Assembly: GCA_034440235.1 (NCBI GenBank)
Contig: JAWXBR010000009.1
Location: 96,220-160,219 of the forward strand
DNA length: 64,000 bases
Direction of reading: 5' to 3'
Source of the DNA: JAWXBR01 sp034440235
Lineage (GTDB): Bacteria; Bacteroidota; Ignavibacteria; Kapaibacteriales; Kapaibacteriaceae
In this document: positions 9,432-18,084 of the stretch, one piece after another
Numbering within the stretch: position 1 is the stretch's first letter
How the letters are laid out: each line of letters begins with the position of its first letter
Made by a program: the position numbers and the translations under genes
The notes under the pieces: generated by a model
Database searches by the model: none
What the model saw: only the letters and a program-made list of their open reading frames with translations
What the model was told of the DNA's origin: nothing

Positions 9432-10118
9432 ATGAAGGAACGTGAGGTCGAGTCAAGCAATGTTCAGTTGTCGACAATTTGTCGACAACTGAAACTCCCA
9501 TCATCTGACGGCAAGAATTACAAAACCGATTGTGTTCACACCGAAGGCGCCCTCCGCATCATCCAGTCTATCCCTAGTCAGAAGGCGGAGCCATTCAAGC
9601 GGTGGCTGACCGAGGTAGGGTACCAACGAATTCAGGAAATTGGAAACCCGGAGTTGGTGCAACGTCGAATACGAGATATCTATCGGGCGAAGGGTTACCC
9701 TGATGACTGGATTGAAAAACGTGTGAGAGGTATCGCTATACATGATGAGCTAACTGGCGAATGGAAAAAACGCAAGGTTTCAGATCACATAGAATTCGCC
9801 ATCCTCACAACTGAAATATCGAAGGCGACGTTTGGGTTTACACCAATGGAGTACAAACAGCTTAAAGGCTTACAACGCGAAAATCTTCGCGACCACATGA
9901 ATAATCTTGAGCTGCTGTTTACAATGCTTGGTGAAGCAGCAACCACCGAGATTGCGCGCAATACGGTTGCGCAGGGTTTTGAACAAAACAAAGAAGCTGC
10001 ACAAGAAGGGGGCTCGGTTGCAGGTAGGGCACTGCGTCAGCTCGAAGCAAAATCCGGAAGAAAAATTGGCTCAAGCAAAAATTACATCGACTCTAAACCC
10101 GAGCCTAAACTGAGATGA
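9432..10118 (+). CDS. BRO/DinD-family antirepressor-like protein, 5'-truncated
   Basis: The protein matches the BRO-N/DNA-damage-inducible-D type of phage antirepressor-like proteins: HTEGALRIIQSIPSQKAEPF, then a helical C-terminal half with FAILTTEISKATFG and LRDHMNNLELLFTML. The start is odd. In the same frame upstream of the ATG at 9432 the conserved family sequence continues back to 9369 (DIISALTDSENPRDYWYR), but that stretch has no usable start codon and meets TGA at 9366-9368. The first 20-30 family residues are missing. I read it as a 5'-decayed gene; a shortened product from 9432 remains possible. These proteins usually travel with mobile DNA. Confidence 0.75.
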   Translation: MKEREVESSNVQLSTICRQLKLPSSDGKNYKTDCVHTEGALRIIQSIPSQKAEPFKRWLTEVGYQRIQEIGNPELVQRRIRDIYRAKGYPDDWIEKRVRGIAIHDELTGEWKKRKVSDHIEFAILTTEISKATFGFTPMEYKQLKGLQRENLRDHMNNLELLFTMLGEAATTEIARNTVAQGFEQNKEAAQEGGSVAGRALRQLEAKSGRKIGSSKNYIDSKPEPKLR

Positions 10119-10222
10119 TAACCGAAGCGCAAGTCACAATGGATTGTGGCAAAGAGTAGTTTCAATTATCTCGACATCCCATCTGACGTCCCTTCCTACG
10201 TCCCGACCCGTACATTTGCGTT

Positions 10223-11200
10223 ATGAGAGTAGCAATTGTTGGGGCAACGGGGCTGGTCGGACGAACCATGATGCAGGTGTTGGAGGAGCGCGCGTTTCCT
10301 GTGACGTCGCTTGTGTTGTTAGCAAGCGAACGGTCTGCTGGCGAACGCATGGAGTGGAAGGGCGAGACCCTTGTCGTAGAGCCCCTTACCGAACCTTTGC
10401 CGAATGTCGATATCGCATTGTTTAGTGCAGGGGGCTCGGTCAGTAAGGACTGGGCGCCGCGCTTTGCAGCGACGGGTGCGGTGGTGATCGATAATTCGAG
10501 CTACTGGCGCATGGACCCCGACGTGCCACTTGTGGTGCCCGAGGTGAATGCCGAAGATGCGCTGAAACACAAGGGCATCATTGCAAATCCGAATTGCTCG
10601 ACCATTCAACTAGTGGTTGCGTTAAAGCCTCTGCATGAAGCGTTTGGACTAAAGCGGGTAATTGTGAGCACGTATCAGAGTGTGAGTGGGGCGGGTCAAA
10701 AAGGTGTCGACCAACTGCAGGCGGAACTTGCGGGCGTTACACCAACGTCTCGCATATCAACGCACCCTTTAGCACATAACGCCGTGTTTCATTCGATTGC
10801 AGAAATGCATGGCGACTCAGAAGAAGAAATAAAAATGCAGCGCGAAACACGTCGCATTATGCACCTCGACGAGTTGAACATCGCTGTAACGTGTGTGCGT
10901 GTGCCCGTCCTTGGTGGCCATGCAGAAGCCGTGGTAATCGAAACGGTGCGTCACATTACGCCAGTATTAGCCGCTGAGGTTTTCTCCGGTGCGCCGGGCA
11001 TTGTACTCGAAGACGATCCTTCAAATAATCACTACCCAACGCCTCACGGCGTAGCAGATTCAGACCTGGTGCATGTCGGTCGGCTGCGTGCCGATTCGTC
11101 GGCACCAAACGGACATGGCCTCATGTTGTGGGTTGTTGCAAACAACCTTCGCAAAGGCGCTGCAACAAATGCAGTACAGATCGCAGAAATACTATCATGA
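10223..11200 (+). CDS. asd: Aspartate-semialdehyde dehydrogenase
   Basis: Asd reduces beta-aspartyl phosphate to aspartate semialdehyde with NADPH, the branch step to lysine/diaminopimelate, threonine and methionine. The 325 residues begin with the Rossmann motif VAIVGATGLVGRTM (residues 3-16). The catalytic Cys125 lies in NPNCSTIQL, and the substrate-binding VPVLGGHAEAV segment is present. Its stop overlaps the ATG of the manC-like gene (ATGA, 11197-11200), so the two are likely co-translated, although they belong to unrelated pathways. Confidence 0.96.
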   Translation: MRVAIVGATGLVGRTMMQVLEERAFPVTSLVLLASERSAGERMEWKGETLVVEPLTEPLPNVDIALFSAGGSVSKDWAPRFAATGAVVIDNSSYWRMDPDVPLVVPEVNAEDALKHKGIIANPNCSTIQLVVALKPLHEAFGLKRVIVSTYQSVSGAGQKGVDQLQAELAGVTPTSRISTHPLAHNAVFHSIAEMHGDSEEEIKMQRETRRIMHLDELNIAVTCVRVPVLGGHAEAVVIETVRHITPVLAAEVFSGAPGIVLEDDPSNNHYPTPHGVADSDLVHVGRLRADSSAPNGHGLMLWVVANNLRKGAATNAVQIAEILS

Positions 11201-12444
11201 ACACCTATGTTGTAATAATGGCCGGCGGCTCCGGCGAACGCTTTTGGCCCCTGTCGCGCATTAAGAAACCAAAACAGTTGCTTCGGTTAACGTCTGACTC
11301 GCAAACCATGATAGAGCAGGCCATCGAGCGCATCACGCCACTTGTGCCTGCCGAACGCATCCTCATCATCACGAGCGAAGTGCTCCGAGAGCCCCTTCTC
11401 AGCGCCTTACCAGCGCTACCCAAAGAGAACATTATCGCAGAACCTGCAAAACGCAATACCGCACCGTGCCTTGCATTAGCGGCGGCGATTATCAAGGTGC
11501 GCGAAGGCAATGGAAGCGCAAATACCAGCGCAAAAACCACCACGAGTACCAGCGCAAATACCAGCGCAAAAACCAACGCGCATACTGCCGATGTAGTTAG
11601 CTCTGGTAACGACGCGCTTATGGTTGTGCTGGCCGCCGATCATTTTATTGGTGATGCCGATGCATTTCGAGCTGATATCACCAAAGCATTGAATTATGCA
11701 GAGGCAAACGATGCACTCGTAACGATTGGTATACCACCGACACGTCCGGAAACCGGCTACGGATACATTCAGATCGTGCGCGCACAACGCGAAGACAAAT
11801 TCGCAATTCATCCAGTCGTGCAATTCCGTGAAAAACCCACCGCCGAACTTGCCCGCGAGTTTCTAGCATCGGGTAACTATCTCTGGAATTCAGGCATGTT
11901 TTTCTGGCGTGTGTCGACACTCGAATCTGCGATGAAGGCGAACCTTCCGCTAGTAGGTGGCGAAATCCAAGCAATGACTGAAATCATGTCCGGTAAAACG
12001 GGCTCAAGTTCTTTAGTGGTTGAAAGCGACTCCGACGACGCTTTGCAAAAAATCTACACACAGAAAAATTTGATGGAATTGCTTTTCAATTCGATGCCGG
12101 ACATCAGCATCGATTTCAGCGTAATGGAACGCGCCAAGAATGTTGCGGTTTTGCCAGCGTCATTTCCGTGGGACGACGTCGGATCGTGGGATGCTCTCGA
12201 CAGACTGCAGAGTCACGACTCGTTCGATAACGTCGTCGAAGGCGTTGTAGAAATGATCGACACAGCAGGCAGTATTATCTGCAATGCCAATTCGCGTCCG
12301 CACATCGTTGCCACCCTCGGCCTCGACGACATTGTTATTGTTGCCACCGACGACGCAACACTCGTCTGCTCCAAAGACCGAGCGCAGGATGTCAAACTGC
12401 TTGTCACGGGGCTTCGAAACAAGGGGCGGAAGGACGTACTGTAA
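11197..12444 (+). CDS. manC: Mannose-1-phosphate guanylyltransferase
   Basis: The enzyme makes GDP-mannose from mannose-1-phosphate and GTP for surface polysaccharides. The start at 11197 (MNTYVVIMAGGSGERFWPLS) is set by the pyrophosphorylase signature at the very N-terminus. Further marks are AEPAKRNTAPCLALA, VLAADHF and YLWNSGMFFW. Residues about 107-132 are a low-complexity insertion of Ser/Ala/Asn/Thr/Lys with the unit SANTSAKT repeated. It falls just before the VLAADHF strand, where the family normally has a short loop. It overlaps asd by four bases and its stop overlaps the next ATG (TAATG). Confidence 0.94.
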   Translation: MNTYVVIMAGGSGERFWPLSRIKKPKQLLRLTSDSQTMIEQAIERITPLVPAERILIITSEVLREPLLSALPALPKENIIAEPAKRNTAPCLALAAAIIKVREGNGSANTSAKTTTSTSANTSAKTNAHTADVVSSGNDALMVVLAADHFIGDADAFRADITKALNYAEANDALVTIGIPPTRPETGYGYIQIVRAQREDKFAIHPVVQFREKPTAELAREFLASGNYLWNSGMFFWRVSTLESAMKANLPLVGGEIQAMTEIMSGKTGSSSLVVESDSDDALQKIYTQKNLMELLFNSMPDISIDFSVMERAKNVAVLPASFPWDDVGSWDALDRLQSHDSFDNVVEGVVEMIDTAGSIICNANSRPHIVATLGLDDIVIVATDDATLVCSKDRAQDVKLLVTGLRNKGRKDVL

Positions 12445-12749
12445 TGGCATCAGATAGTATCATCTTAAGTGCGGCAAACAAAATCTCGATTGCGTTCGAC
12501 ATGGACGACGTGGCTACGCTTACGACTCTGGATGAGATTCGTGAAGCACTCATACACCGCATCGTCGAGCTGCTCAATCGCAACCCAGAACGACTGATGG
12601 TGTTGTTGTATCGCATAGATGTGAGCGAAGCACGCGTAAACGAAATCTTCAGCAAGGCGCTTCCGCCAGACGTCCCAGAACTCGTCGCAGACCTAATCAT
12701 CGAACGTCAGTTGGCTAAAGCGGAGACACGAGCTAGAGGGGGCGTTTGA
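12444..12749 (+). CDS. Small conserved-looking hypothetical protein
   Basis: The 101-residue soluble protein is rich in helix-forming segments (IREALIHRIVELLNRNPERLMVLLYRID; VNEIFSKALPPDVPELVADLIIERQL). No signal peptide, membrane span or metal site is visible. It starts inside the manC stop (TAATG), which strongly supports expression as the third gene of asd-manC-orf. I do not recognise the family. The Asp-Met-Asp-Asp start and two helix hairpins suggest a small helical adaptor, but that is only an impression. Confidence 0.75.
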   Translation: MASDSIILSAANKISIAFDMDDVATLTTLDEIREALIHRIVELLNRNPERLMVLLYRIDVSEARVNEIFSKALPPDVPELVADLIIERQLAKAETRARGGV

Positions 12750-12773
12750 GAAGAGTGGTTTCCTATATTACAA

Positions 12774-12826
12774 ACGACTTACTCGTATTATCCCGGGAAT
12801 CATTATCTCCCGGAATAAACTGGTGA
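12774..12826. repeat. REP-like palindrome copy 1, abutting the hutI start
   Basis: The arms CCGGGA (12793-12798) and TCCCGG (12808-12813) enclose the loop ATCATTATC. The same loop and arms occur near 20.2 and 21.0 kb around the RAYT gene. Flanking bases are also shared with the copy at 21.0 kb: ACGACTTAC on the left and CGGAAT-AACTGG on the right. The element ends at the GTG start of hutI. Confidence 0.85.
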
Positions 12827-14127
12827 CGGCACTTCAAAACATCGCCTCCCTCGTCACTGTGTCCGCCGAAGGCTCGCCACACAAAACCAGTGCGTCGATG
12901 CAGGACGTCGGCGAGATCACCAACGGTGCCGTGTTGTTCGATGAGGTCATCGAGTGGGTCGGCACATCGGATGCTCTACATGCTGAGCTTGTACGTAGGG
13001 GACTAAGGGTTGCTGACGCACACATCGGCGCTGAAGCACGCACCGACGCTGACGCACGCACCGACGCTGACGTCAACATTGTCGATTGCGCGGGCAGGAC
13101 CGTCATGCCGGGCTTCGTCGACTCACACACACACATGGTGTTTGCTGGGTCGCGCGCGCATGAATTTGCGCGGAGACTTGCAGGAGTGCCCTATCAGACG
13201 ATTGCTGCTGAGGGTGGTGGAATTCTTTCGTCGATGCGTGCAACACGCGAAGCTTCGCTCGAGGAGTTGGTAGCGCAGGGACGCCTCCTGATTCGCTCGG
13301 CACGAAACCACGGAACAACGGCGCTCGAGATTAAAAGTGGCTACGGACTTTCACTTGAATCGGAGCTGCGAATACTCGAAGCAATCGGTATTCTCAAAAA
13401 AGAATTTGCCTCATTGCCACGAGAACAGCGTGTACACGTTCACGCGACATTTCTTGGTGCACATGCATTCCCTCCGGAATACGCCAATGATAGAGAAGGT
13501 TATATAAGACTTCTCGTCGACGAAATGCTACCCGCAGTTGCGTCGCAAGGTATTGCAGAGTTTTGTGATGTATTCACAGATACTGGATACTTCACGGTCG
13601 AGCAATCTGAACGTGTGCTTGCCGCGGCAAAGGAACACGGACTTCGTCTCAAGGTGCACGCCGAAGAAATCGAACATACTGGTGCAACGCAGATGGCTGC
13701 ACGCATGGGATGCATAAGCGCCGACCATCTCGAAGAGATTACAGGAGCTGACATCATTGCCATGTGCGATGCTGGTGTTGTCGCCACACTTCTGCCGGGA
13801 ACCGCATACACACTACGTCTAAAGCCCCCTCCAGCACGCCCCTTAATCGATGCAAATGCCATTGTGGCACTTGCATCCGATTGCAATCCGGGTTCGTGTC
13901 TTTGCGAAAACATGCAGCTCATTCTTTCGCTCGCTTGCATCACGATGCACATGAGCATCGAAGAAGCTATTGTTGCCTCGACGCTGAACGGTGCAGCGGC
14001 GCTAGGCATATCGCATCTAACGGGCTCGATTGAAGTAGGTAAACGCGCCGATTTGGCGATGTACAATGTGCCGTCGTACAAAGACCTTGTCTATCACTTC
14101 GGTGTGAACCAGCACGTTCGTATTTGA
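12823..14127 (+). CDS. hutI: Imidazolonepropionase
   Basis: HutI hydrolyses imidazolone-5-propionate to N-formimino-glutamate in histidine degradation. The 434-residue amidohydrolase has the zinc ligands SHTHMVFAG (His102, His104), the substrate-binding EGGGI segment, KSGYGL, LKVHAEEIEH, ADHLEEI and the Asp of LASDCNPG. A small in-frame repeat (RTDADARTDADVN, residues 73-85) lengthens the N-terminal domain. The GTG at 12823 is the likely start, but no Shine-Dalgarno is visible because a REP-like hairpin occupies that position. No other hut genes are adjacent. Confidence 0.94.
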   Translation: MTALQNIASLVTVSAEGSPHKTSASMQDVGEITNGAVLFDEVIEWVGTSDALHAELVRRGLRVADAHIGAEARTDADARTDADVNIVDCAGRTVMPGFVDSHTHMVFAGSRAHEFARRLAGVPYQTIAAEGGGILSSMRATREASLEELVAQGRLLIRSARNHGTTALEIKSGYGLSLESELRILEAIGILKKEFASLPREQRVHVHATFLGAHAFPPEYANDREGYIRLLVDEMLPAVASQGIAEFCDVFTDTGYFTVEQSERVLAAAKEHGLRLKVHAEEIEHTGATQMAARMGCISADHLEEITGADIIAMCDAGVVATLLPGTAYTLRLKPPPARPLIDANAIVALASDCNPGSCLCENMQLILSLACITMHMSIEEAIVASTLNGAAALGISHLTGSIEVGKRADLAMYNVPSYKDLVYHFGVNQHVRI

Positions 14128-14189
14128 CTTGCAAAGACACGTAGCCTTACCCGGTCTGACTTACAAAGACCCATTACCTTAGTCGTGTC
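14126..14189. repeat. Two degenerate 32-bp copies at the hutI 3' end
   Basis: GACTTGCAAAGAC at 14126 and GACTTACAAAGAC at 14158 are 32 bp apart, and both are followed by a related TTAC(C) segment. The pair lies between the convergent hutI and DUF6766-like genes and runs into the 3' end of the latter. Confidence 0.55.
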
Positions 14190-14841
14190 CGGTGTAGCTG
14201 TTCGATTCTGCAACTGGTTTTGATTCGGGCGATCCCTTTTGTCGAAGGAATATTTGAAGCACTACTAACACTGCAACGGAAAGGAATTCGCTCTGCCAGT
14301 TCTGGAATGACTCGAACCAGCATTTGGCACTACTCATGTAGTCGAAGAGTGAAATGAGATGTTTGCCTTGATAAAATAGTTGATCGTTCTGATCTCGCAT
14401 ACCACCGTAGGCATGAAGAACGAATGACCCAACAAACAGAAGCAGCAATGCAATAGACAGGGAATTTTCATATAGGACAAGAACAAGGCCACCTTTACGC
14501 ACAGGCCATGGTGCATTGGGGTCGGTTCTGTGTCTTCGTGGGTCTTCGTCCTCCGGTTCTTTCTGATTGAGTTTTTTTGATTCAGGCGATCCTTTCTGCT
14601 TTAGCCAAATCGTTAGGAGTACGTAAGCCAGCATCTGCAGGAACTCGCTCTCCCAGTTTTCGAACACAGATTCGACGAACGCACCGCTGCCTAGGTAGGT
14701 AGCATAGTTGAGTGTGATCTGTCTGTGTTCTACCAACTCCTCGTTATGCTGGACATGCCCGCTGCAACTATGAAAAAACAGAAACACTGCAAAGCAGCTG
14801 AACATCACAATCGAAAGTCCATTATATCGGAGAAAGCGCAT
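14179..14841 (-). CDS. DUF6766-like membrane protein with duplicated signature
   Basis: From the ATG at 14841 (MRFLRYNGLSIV) the 220-residue protein has about four hydrophobic spans. The signature NWxSEFL followed by a membrane span and LxQKGSPESK occurs twice, near residues 60-95 and again near the C-terminus. The protein therefore looks like an internal duplication or a two-fold hairpin design. The pattern matches what I know of DUF6766, a family of unknown function. A charged loop rich in Glu, Asp and Arg separates the halves. It is divergent from cysS with about 16 bp between starts. Confidence 0.7.
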   Translation of the reverse strand: MRFLRYNGLSIVMFSCFAVFLFFHSCSGHVQHNEELVEHRQITLNYATYLGSGAFVESVFENWESEFLQMLAYVLLTIWLKQKGSPESKKLNQKEPEDEDPRRHRTDPNAPWPVRKGGLVLVLYENSLSIALLLLFVGSFVLHAYGGMRDQNDQLFYQGKHLISLFDYMSSAKCWFESFQNWQSEFLSVAVLVVLQIFLRQKGSPESKPVAESNSYTGHD

Positions 14842-14857
14842 GTTGTAAATTCCTTTT

Positions 14858-16450
14858 ATGCAGATAAGACTCTTTAACACCCTTACAAAATCGGTAGACC
14901 CCTTCACGCCCCTTAACGGCAACGAAGTGCGGATGTACTCATGCGGTCCGACCGTCTACGACGTCGCCCACATCGGTAACATGCGTTCGTTTCTCTGCAA
15001 CGACTTGCTGCAGCGCGTCCTGAGGGTTGTCGGCGGGTACGACGTGAAGTGGGTGATGAACATCACCGACATCGACGACAAAACTATTCGCAATTCGGCA
15101 ATTGGTTCCAACAAATGGGTCGACGCAATGGGCGTGCAGACCGACGACGCTCGCGAAAACCTGCGCCTGCTCACGCTTTATCACGAACGTAAATTTTTCG
15201 CCGACTTAAATACTCTGAACATCAAGCGCGAGAATTTTGCTGCAAACCCGCGCGCGACAGATTTCTTTCCGCAGATGAAGGAGCTCATCCGCGACATCCT
15301 TGCCTCCGGACACGCCTACATCAGCGACGGCAGCGTGTACTTCAACGTCGCGTCGTACAGCAAGGAACACCCGTACGGACGTCTCTTCCACATCGACACA
15401 GAGAACTTCCGCGAGGGTGTTCGCATCGATGCCGACGAATACGACCGCGAATCGGTAAGCGATTTCGTCTTGTGGAAGGGGCGAAAGGGGGCTGAACCTT
15501 GGTGGGACTTCGAAGTGAATGACGCTCGTCAATCTGGAGAAATCTCAAACCAGCCAGGAAAGACTGTAGTCCAGCCGGGACAAACCATAAACCTTCCCGG
15601 ACGTCCCGGATGGCACATCGAATGCTCGGCTATGGCGCATGACCTACTCGGTCTTCCGTTCGACATTCACACGGGCGGCGTCGACTTACGCTTCCCACAT
15701 CACGAAGACGAACTCGCGCAATGCACAGCTGGATATCATGTGGCAGAGCAAGCCACATTTTGGGTACACAACGAATTCCTTGAGGTCGACGGACGCAAAA
15801 TGAGCAAGTCGCTCGACAACTTCTACAGTCTCGATGAACTAGTAAAACGCGGCATCGATCCGCTCGACGTGCGCTTTGCAATGCTCGCTACACATTATAG
15901 ATCTGTTTACGGTTTTACATTCGATGGAATCGAGGCACTTGCGCGTGGACGCAAACGCATACAAGAAGCCATCTATGAACTGTATGAAAATGCCACCGTC
16001 GACGATGAAGCCGCGGCGATTGCCGACGATACAACCACGGCGATGCGTAATTCATCTAATGCCAATTCATTCGACACGCAAGCATTTCGAAATGCTGTAG
16101 GCGAACGACTAGCCGACGATCTTCATACACCAACTGCACTGGCAGCCGTATACAGCACGATAAATAATGTCGATATAAAGACCCTTGACGCCCCCTCCCG
16201 AGCCTCGATGCTCGATGTTTTGCGCATGCTCAACGAAGTGTTCGCAGTGTGGGAATTCACAGAGCGTCCTATCGAAGATGAGGACAATTGGCCCTCCGAA
16301 GTGCGCGAGATGAGTGAGCATCGTCAAAGTGCACGCCATCGCAAAGATTGGGCCGAATCAGATCGTTTGCGTAATGAGTTGAACACACTAGGTTTCATTG
16401 TCGAAGATCTTGGACCTAACATTCAGCGTTTGAAGAGAAAGGGAAAGTAG
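14858..16450 (+). CDS. cysS: Cysteinyl-tRNA synthetase
   Basis: CysS charges tRNA-Cys. The 530-residue class I enzyme has the zinc/active-site CGPTVYD, the HIGH-type motif AHIGNMRSF, GWHIECSAM, HEDELAQC and KMSKS at about residues 314-318. Between the WWDFEV region and GRPGWHIECS there is an extra stretch of about 25 residues (about 225-250) with a repeated QPG-x-T unit (QPGKTVV, QPGQTIN, LPGRPG). It looks like an imperfect expansion of the native PGRPG loop. The start is well placed at MQIRLFNTLT. Confidence 0.96.
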   Translation: MQIRLFNTLTKSVDPFTPLNGNEVRMYSCGPTVYDVAHIGNMRSFLCNDLLQRVLRVVGGYDVKWVMNITDIDDKTIRNSAIGSNKWVDAMGVQTDDARENLRLLTLYHERKFFADLNTLNIKRENFAANPRATDFFPQMKELIRDILASGHAYISDGSVYFNVASYSKEHPYGRLFHIDTENFREGVRIDADEYDRESVSDFVLWKGRKGAEPWWDFEVNDARQSGEISNQPGKTVVQPGQTINLPGRPGWHIECSAMAHDLLGLPFDIHTGGVDLRFPHHEDELAQCTAGYHVAEQATFWVHNEFLEVDGRKMSKSLDNFYSLDELVKRGIDPLDVRFAMLATHYRSVYGFTFDGIEALARGRKRIQEAIYELYENATVDDEAAAIADDTTTAMRNSSNANSFDTQAFRNAVGERLADDLHTPTALAAVYSTINNVDIKTLDAPSRASMLDVLRMLNEVFAVWEFTERPIEDEDNWPSEVREMSEHRQSARHRKDWAESDRLRNELNTLGFIVEDLGPNIQRLKRKGK

Positions 16451-16472
16451 TTATGAAGTACGCAGTTGCACA

Positions 16473-17363
16473 ATGATTAAGCGTGTTACTATCATCGGTG
16501 CAGGCAAAGTAGGCAGTGCGCTCGCGACGCGATTGAAGCACGCTGTCGTAGATGTGCGCGTTGTACGTCACAATGAATTCGATGAGTGGTGCGCATCAAA
16601 CGAACCTACTGGCGACGTTGTTGTTATTGCTGTACGTGATACCGATGTAAAGCATGTCGCCGAAGCTTTAATACGTTGCTGGCAAGTAGGAGTGGAAAAC
16701 AATTCTATGCAGACTGGGAGGCCTGCAAGTGATAGTCCAACACACGACAGGTTTGCAAACACATTGGTATTACATGTTAACGGTTCGATGCGGCTAGATG
16801 TCTTGCAAGCGTGTGCCGATGCGGGCGCACGGGTAGGTGCAGCACATCCATTTCAAACGTTTGGCGATGCCGATGAGAGTGCGCTCGATGGCATTGGATG
16901 GGGTATAGAGTGTGCCGATGCGGAGTGGCCATTGATGAAAGAGTTTGTGAAACTCACGGCTGGTGTGCCATATCGCCTTGTACTTGTTGACGATGAACAT
17001 AAACGAGTTTATCATACGGCTGCTATTGCCGCATCAAACTATACGTATGCTGCGTACGAGCATGCACGTCGTCTTGCCCAGCACGCAGGTATTCCACTAG
17101 ATGTGTTCCTATTGCCGATAATGGAGCGCACATATCGCAATGCAGCGAGGGCAATCGAGGAAGATGTAGCATTCCCGTTAACTGGGCCAATTCAACGCGG
17201 CGACGTCGCAGCCGTAACGCGTCAGCTTGCGTCGATGCCAGACGCAGAAAAGCTCGTATACATACACTTATCGCTAGCATTACTGAATATAAATAAAACA
17301 ACCATGACAGTCGCTACGTTCGAGACGATGTCGTCGCTGCTTATGAACGGGCTCAAGCTATAG
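16473..17363 (+). CDS. DUF2520/Rossmann-like dehydrogenase-fold protein
   Basis: The 296-residue protein opens with a nucleotide-binding VTIIGAGKVGSALATRL (residues 5-21). Its middle part (GAAHPFQTFGDADES) and helical C-terminal domain (AAIAASNYTYAAYEHA; LTGPIQRGDVAAVTRQL) match the DUF2520 family of NAD(P)-dependent-looking proteins of uncertain function. It follows cysS on the same strand after 22 bp and may be co-transcribed. A pantothenate-type role has been suggested for related folds, but I cannot assign one from this sequence. Confidence 0.85.
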   Translation: MIKRVTIIGAGKVGSALATRLKHAVVDVRVVRHNEFDEWCASNEPTGDVVVIAVRDTDVKHVAEALIRCWQVGVENNSMQTGRPASDSPTHDRFANTLVLHVNGSMRLDVLQACADAGARVGAAHPFQTFGDADESALDGIGWGIECADAEWPLMKEFVKLTAGVPYRLVLVDDEHKRVYHTAAIAASNYTYAAYEHARRLAQHAGIPLDVFLLPIMERTYRNAARAIEEDVAFPLTGPIQRGDVAAVTRQLASMPDAEKLVYIHLSLALLNINKTTMTVATFETMSSLLMNGLKL

Positions 17364-17417
17364 TCGTGAAGAATGTTGGCTTTACGTTACCTTGAGTGCG
17401 CTGCAATCAACGTCCTT

Positions 17418-18080
17418 TTAGCCTGAAGCAGCAGCTCGCATCGCTTTAATGTTCGACTCTATGTCACCCTTCATGATTCCGCTACCACTTACGAGAATAG
17501 AGGCGCCCGCTTTTACTGCATCGCGTGCGTTGTCGGCCTTGATGCCACCGTCGACTTGAATGTTAACATGTTCGTAATCGTTAGCATCGAGCCACGATCG
17601 CAACCTTTTACAGCGATCGAGAAATGACGGAATAAAGGACTGTCCGCCGTAGCCCGGATTCACACTCATCAGTAGAATGAAGTCGGAGTTCACAGCCCCC
17701 TCCATTGCGAAATCGAGTGGCGTCGACGGATTCAGAACAATACCAGACTTGCAGCCTAGCTCTTGAATACGTGCTAGAGTGCGATGCAAATGGTTGCACA
17801 CTTCTGCATGCACGCTAATCCACGAGGCACCAGCGGCGGCGAATTGCTCGAGCTGTTCGTCGGGATTTTCAACCATAAGGTGACAGTCAAGGGGCAGCGC
17901 AGTGATGCGCTTAAGGGTCTCGACGATAAGCGGACCAAACGTAATCGGCGGCACGAAATGTCCGTCCATAACATCGACATGCAGCACATCCGCACCACCT
18001 CGTTCACATGCGCGCACATCGTCCTCGAGCCGCGCAAGGTCAGAGCTTAACAATGAAGGTGCAATCTGAATCTTGTTCAT
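17418..18080 (-). CDS. rpe: Ribulose-phosphate 3-epimerase
   Basis: Rpe interconverts ribulose-5-phosphate and xylulose-5-phosphate in the pentose phosphate pathway. The 220-residue TIM barrel is of normal length. It has IAPSLLSSDLARL, DVMDGHFVPPITFGP (metal-binding His and Asp), HLMVENP, MSVNPGYGGQSFI and the phosphate-binding VDGGIKADNA / LVSGSGIMKG. It starts four bases after the end of the aldo/keto reductase gene and is probably in one transcript with it. Confidence 0.97.
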   Translation of the reverse strand: MNKIQIAPSLLSSDLARLEDDVRACERGGADVLHVDVMDGHFVPPITFGPLIVETLKRITALPLDCHLMVENPDEQLEQFAAAGASWISVHAEVCNHLHRTLARIQELGCKSGIVLNPSTPLDFAMEGAVNSDFILLMSVNPGYGGQSFIPSFLDRCKRLRSWLDANDYEHVNIQVDGGIKADNARDAVKAGASILVSGSGIMKGDIESNIKAMRAAASG

Positions 18081-18084
18081 TTCA

